From an uncultured Clostridia bacterium (GTDB taxonomy: Bacteria > Bacillota > Clostridia > TANB77 > CAG-508): DNA of 64,000 nucleotides. A model generated the notes under the pieces. The model made no database searches and was not told where the DNA came from. It saw only the letters and a list, made by a program, of their open reading frames with translations. The DNA is taken from NCBI GenBank assembly GCA_934153805.1, contig CAKPFO010000003.1, forward strand, positions 4,860 to 68,859. Direction: 5' to 3'. Shown here piece by piece: positions 60,958 to 64,000 of this stretch (the first letter of the stretch is position 1; each line of letters starts with the position of its first letter). The position numbers and the translations under genes were made by a program.

Positions 60958-62808
60958 TTATACAATTTTTTCTTCATTGTTTTTATTTTTTTCTATTAAT
61001 TTTTTTTCATAATCTGCTGCTTCTATTTTAGTTAATATATGCTCATCACCTACAAACATTAAGCACTCTCCTCTTTTTAAGGATTTTATTTCTATTTTTT
61101 CTTTTTCTGATAAATTGGTAAATTCAGATAATAATTTTATGTTTTCTTCTTCCAATGAAAAAAAGGTTTTTATTTCTGAATTATTTAAAATGCTTTTTCC
61201 ATATGCTCCATTTTCTAAGCTAAATAAATCTGAAACATCTTGCGTAATTGCAACTCCACTGCCTCCATATTTTCTAATAGTTTTAAATATTTTATAAATA
61301 AAACTTGCAACTTCTTTATTAGATGTTACTCCTATTAATCTCCATATTTCATCTAAATAAATAGCTTTTTTTACATTTCTATCTTTTTTTATCTTATCCC
61401 AAAATAATTCTGTAAATAGAAATAAACCGTATTTTAAATTTTCTTCTCCTAATTCATATATATCAGCTATTATTAATTTATTATTTAATTCCACACTTGT
61501 ATACTGGTTAAAAAATTTTAATGACCCTTTTACAAATGGTAATAATTTTGTTTTAAATATTTTTGTTTTTTCATCTTTTTCTAATAAATTATAAAAGTCC
61601 TCTAATATTGGCATATCTTTAGTTTCCTTGAAAATTGGTTTTATTGTTACTTTATTTTTTTCTGTTTTATATAAACTATTATCATCAAAATTTATTTCTT
61701 TTTGGCTATATACCTCTATTATTTTTTCTTCTAAAATTGCTTTTTCTTCTTCATTTATGTTCCCAAAAATCAAATTGAAAAATCCTATTAATTTAGGAAT
61801 TTTAGTTGCTAAATATCCCCCTTCTCCTTCTTCTAAACTTTCCTTTCTTATGTCGAAAACATTTATATATGTTGTCGAACTAGGTCCTATTTTTAACAAA
61901 GTACCATTTAAACTTTCACATAAATTCGTGTATTCTCTATCTGGGTCTATTATATATTGCTCTATGCCTAAAAGTCTAAATCTTAGTGCTAATAGTTTTA
62001 TGTAGAATGATTTTCCTGCACCACTTGTCCCAAATATACACATATTTGCATTTTTATATTTATCAGTATTATATCTGTCAATAAAAATAAGAGAATTATT
62101 ATAAATATTAGTTCCTATAAAAATTCCTTCCTCATCAAAAATTGAAGATGATATAAAAGGATATGTGCATGTCAAACTGGATGAAAGTACATTTCTTTTT
62201 GAAACTGGTTTTATGTCATTATTATTTTGCATAAACGGTAAACAAGATTTTAATGTTTGTTCTTCTCTAAAATATGCTCTTCTTGCTTGCATTCCTTTGC
62301 TTTGAATTATTCCTTCAATTTTATTTAATAAATATTCTAACTGTTTTTTATCTTCAGAATAAACAGTTATATAAATATATAAAAAATATAAATCTTCATT
62401 ATTTAATTGAATTTCTTTTCTAATAAATTTCGCATCCTTATATGTAAAAGCTGCTATTTCAATATCTTCTCTATTTTCGTTCGTACTTTTTAAATCTACA
62501 CCTACATTTCCTATATGATAAGTTAAATCTTTAACCACTTTATACGAATCTTGTTTTTCATAAAATATTGATACATACATATTTACATTTGAATCAATAA
62601 TAGATTTTAATAATAAATCTGTTTGTTCATGATAGTAATTAGTTATTAATAAACTTGAGAAATATAAATTGTCCATTTCTATATATTTTGGATTTGTCAC
62701 ATCTATGTAGCTTGGACTAATAAAATCTTTCTCTGAAAAAATTCCCTCTATCTTTTCTTTTTCATTTTCTTTTTTTAATATATTTTTTTCCAATAATTCT
62801 TTTAAAAT
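60958..62808 (-). CDS. VirB4/TraC-like type IV secretion ATPase
   Basis: A roughly 616-residue ATPase with Walker A IFGTSGAGKSFYIK, the YIIDPDREYTNLC region, and Walker B KAIYLDEIWRLIG, the VirB4/TraE family. The frame has TTG at 62793 but no site near it; GGAG lies 9 nt upstream of an in-frame ATT at 62808, so ATT may be the start. Follows a 188-residue gene that may supply the missing N-terminal part. Confidence 0.85.
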   Translation of the reverse strand: MLKELLEKNILKKENEKEKIEGIFSEKDFISPSYIDVTNPKYIEMDNLYFSSLLITNYYHEQTDLLLKSIIDSNVNMYVSIFYEKQDSYKVVKDLTYHIGNVGVDLKSTNENREDIEIAAFTYKDAKFIRKEIQLNNEDLYFLYIYITVYSEDKKQLEYLLNKIEGIIQSKGMQARRAYFREEQTLKSCLPFMQNNNDIKPVSKRNVLSSSLTCTYPFISSSIFDEEGIFIGTNIYNNSLIFIDRYNTDKYKNANMCIFGTSGAGKSFYIKLLALRFRLLGIEQYIIDPDREYTNLCESLNGTLLKIGPSSTTYINVFDIRKESLEEGEGGYLATKIPKLIGFFNLIFGNINEEEKAILEEKIIEVYSQKEINFDDNSLYKTEKNKVTIKPIFKETKDMPILEDFYNLLEKDEKTKIFKTKLLPFVKGSLKFFNQYTSVELNNKLIIADIYELGEENLKYGLFLFTELFWDKIKKDRNVKKAIYLDEIWRLIGVTSNKEVASFIYKIFKTIRKYGGSGVAITQDVSDLFSLENGAYGKSILNNSEIKTFFSLEEENIKLLSEFTNLSEKEKIEIKSLKRGECLMFVGDEHILTKIEAADYEKKLIEKNKNNEEKIV

Positions 62809-62830
62809 TTTCCATCACTCCTTTTTTTAG

Positions 62831-63397
62831 TTATTCGTTTTTATTATATAATCTAGTATTAACAAAAGAATATAATAATTTTTTTACTAAAGCTTTATCT
62901 GAAATGTCCTTTACAACATTTCCACATCTTGCTAGACATTCTTTTATTTTACAAAAATTATCATTTAATTCTTCTATTATTAAATCTTCATTTTTTTCTA
63001 ATTCATTGTTAAATGAATTTTTAATAATTATATAAAATTTTTTATTCGATGATTTTTTATTTTGATTTAAATTCTTAATATATTGAATATAATTTTCTGC
63101 AATATTTCTTATCGTTTCATTTTCATATTTTTTTTGTGAATTTATTTTTGAAATATGTTTAGATAAATCTTCTTTATTACTTTGAATTAAAATTTGCATA
63201 TCAAAATTACATGTTTTTAAAAAAATTTTATAAGAATTTAAAATTGCCTCTTTTTCTAATTCTGATTTAAGATTAAAATTAATTGGGACTATTTCAATTA
63301 TTTTTATATAAAAGGTGTTTTTTATTTTAATAATCCCATTGTCTAAAATTTTTTCAAAAGGCAACCAGTCTTGTACAGAATATAGTTGTTGATTCAT
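62831..63397 (-). CDS. VirB4 N-terminal-domain-like protein
   Basis: A 188-residue protein of mixed alpha/beta type (LYSVQDWLPFEKILDNGIIKIKNTFYIKIIEI). The opening resembles the N-terminal domain of VirB4-type proteins before the ATPase; gene splitting at this point occurs in some Firmicutes. AAGGAAAA precedes the ATG. First gene of the left-facing secretion block. Confidence 0.55.
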   Translation of the reverse strand: MNQQLYSVQDWLPFEKILDNGIIKIKNTFYIKIIEIVPINFNLKSELEKEAILNSYKIFLKTCNFDMQILIQSNKEDLSKHISKINSQKKYENETIRNIAENYIQYIKNLNQNKKSSNKKFYIIIKNSFNNELEKNEDLIIEELNDNFCKIKECLARCGNVVKDISDKALVKKLLYSFVNTRLYNKNE

Positions 63398-63433
63398 AAT
63401 TTTCCTTTCTTCTATTTTAGTTTTTATAAATTT

Positions 63434-63462
63434 AGTTTACGCTACATTTATGTAAATGTCAA
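63434..63462 (-). promoter_or_regulatory. Promoter with embedded palindrome, secretion block 2
   Basis: On the minus strand TTGACA, 17-nt spacer, TAAACT. The spacer contains ACATTTA-CA-TAAATGT (63444-63459), a 16-bp palindrome that could be an operator. Confidence 0.6.
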
Positions 63463-64000
63463 GAAAAATCGTTCGTCTTTTTCCTGTATAATTCGACATT
63501 TATACTCTTTATTAATTTTCTATCATATTTCTTTCATTTAATTTTTATTTTTTTTATTAATTAATTTTTGTCTTTTTGACATTTACGTTTTATTATTTTT
63601 TCTTCTATTTTAATTCTATTTTAATTTTATAATTTACAATTTTTTATATATTTTATTGTTTCTATTTTTTTATAGTTTCTACATTTTATCTTTTTCTTCT
63701 TTTATATTTAATTTTATATTTTTTTATCTTATCGTTTTTTGTTTTCTATAAAAAAATTTTTTATTATTTTTTTATTACTCATTCTTGCTTTTTTATTTTG
63801 TTTCTATTTTTTATTTTTCTTAAAATTTTTTAGTTTCATATTTTGTTTTTATTTTTAATCAATTTATTCTTTTATTATTTTAATATTTAGTTTTTTATCT
63901 TAGTTATTATTTTTTATACTTATTTTGTCTTTTTGACATTTCTATATCATTTAATTAAATTTATTTCTTTTTCATTTTTATTCTTTGCTTCCTTTCTTTT
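63463..64000. other. AT-rich non-coding region at window edge
   Basis: More than 530 bp with no ORF of note. An 18-bp direct repeat TTTTGTCTTTTTGACATT occurs near 63570 and 63925, each carrying a TTGACATT-type box. Confidence 0.5.

Noticed and set aside
63463..64000. Coding sequence at the right edge
   Set aside because: The DNA is extremely AT-rich without an open frame of note on either strand; only direct repeats were seen.

Overview
The window is low-GC, spore-former DNA, most consistent with the chromosome of an uncultured Clostridia-type Bacillota (Firmicutes). The evidence is the SleB/YpeB cortex-lysis pair, a small acid-soluble spore protein, LPXTG surface proteins, a small SRP RNA next to dnaX-ybaB-recR, and strong AT bias. 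Genes read through in the standard code. The window appears to be chromosomal, with several accessory insertions.

Layout. 1-15.4 kb: a truncated CvpA-like gene, a membrane-anchored DUF5711-type protein, a YkvI-like transporter, a gliding-type ABC exporter (ATPase, permease, GldG-like), a GDT1-type cation exporter, recR-ybaB-dnaX with SRP RNA, tadA, and a 1217-residue wall-anchored protein. 15.4-26.5 kb: a type I toxin-antitoxin locus, a ttcA relic, tex, prfA, a YhaN/YhaO-like ATPase-nuclease pair, a second type I toxin locus, a broken DUF4143 gene, pgeF, and a prepilin-like gene divergent from an XRE regulator. 26.5-38.5 kb: a frameshifted VirD4 operon, a DnaJ-like gene, murF-ddl, a SASP gene inside a 46-bp inverted repeat, sleB-ypeB, and ugtP-yhbY. 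38.8-46.9 kb: tRNAs, an amidase, VanW, an S24-type repressor, a SpaA-type adhesin, a nonsense-interrupted HNH gene, and a tRNA cluster in which tRNA-Thr(UGU) is split by a 232-nt group I intron. 47-50.5 kb: a compact type IV secretion block (small membrane protein, coupling ATPase, pilin-like, VirB6-like, VirB3-like). 50.7-55.3 kb: dnaD, dnaI and gyrA. 55.4-58.5 kb: a second prepilin-like surface gene, frameshifted, divergent from another XRE gene, plus a DUF4160/DUF2442 pair. 58.5-64 kb: extremely AT-rich DNA with an unknown gene, a CpaE/MinD-like ATPase and a VirB4-like ATPase transcribed towards the core genes.

How the parts work together. The two secretion blocks (47-50.5 kb rightward, 58.5-63.4 kb leftward) are complementary: one carries the coupling ATPase, VirB2-, VirB6- and VirB3-like parts, and the other carries VirB4 and a CpaE-like ATPase. 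They flank DnaD, DnaI and GyrA. No relaxase is visible. This could be one minimal transfer or secretion machine split across replication genes.

The most notable observations are the group I intron in the tRNA-Thr anticodon loop, two type I toxin-antitoxin loci with complete opposing promoters, a dispersed stem-loop element whose two copies show compensatory arm changes, and two prepilin/XRE divergent pairs whose pilin genes are both frameshifted. All functional calls come from reading sequence motifs; no database search was run.
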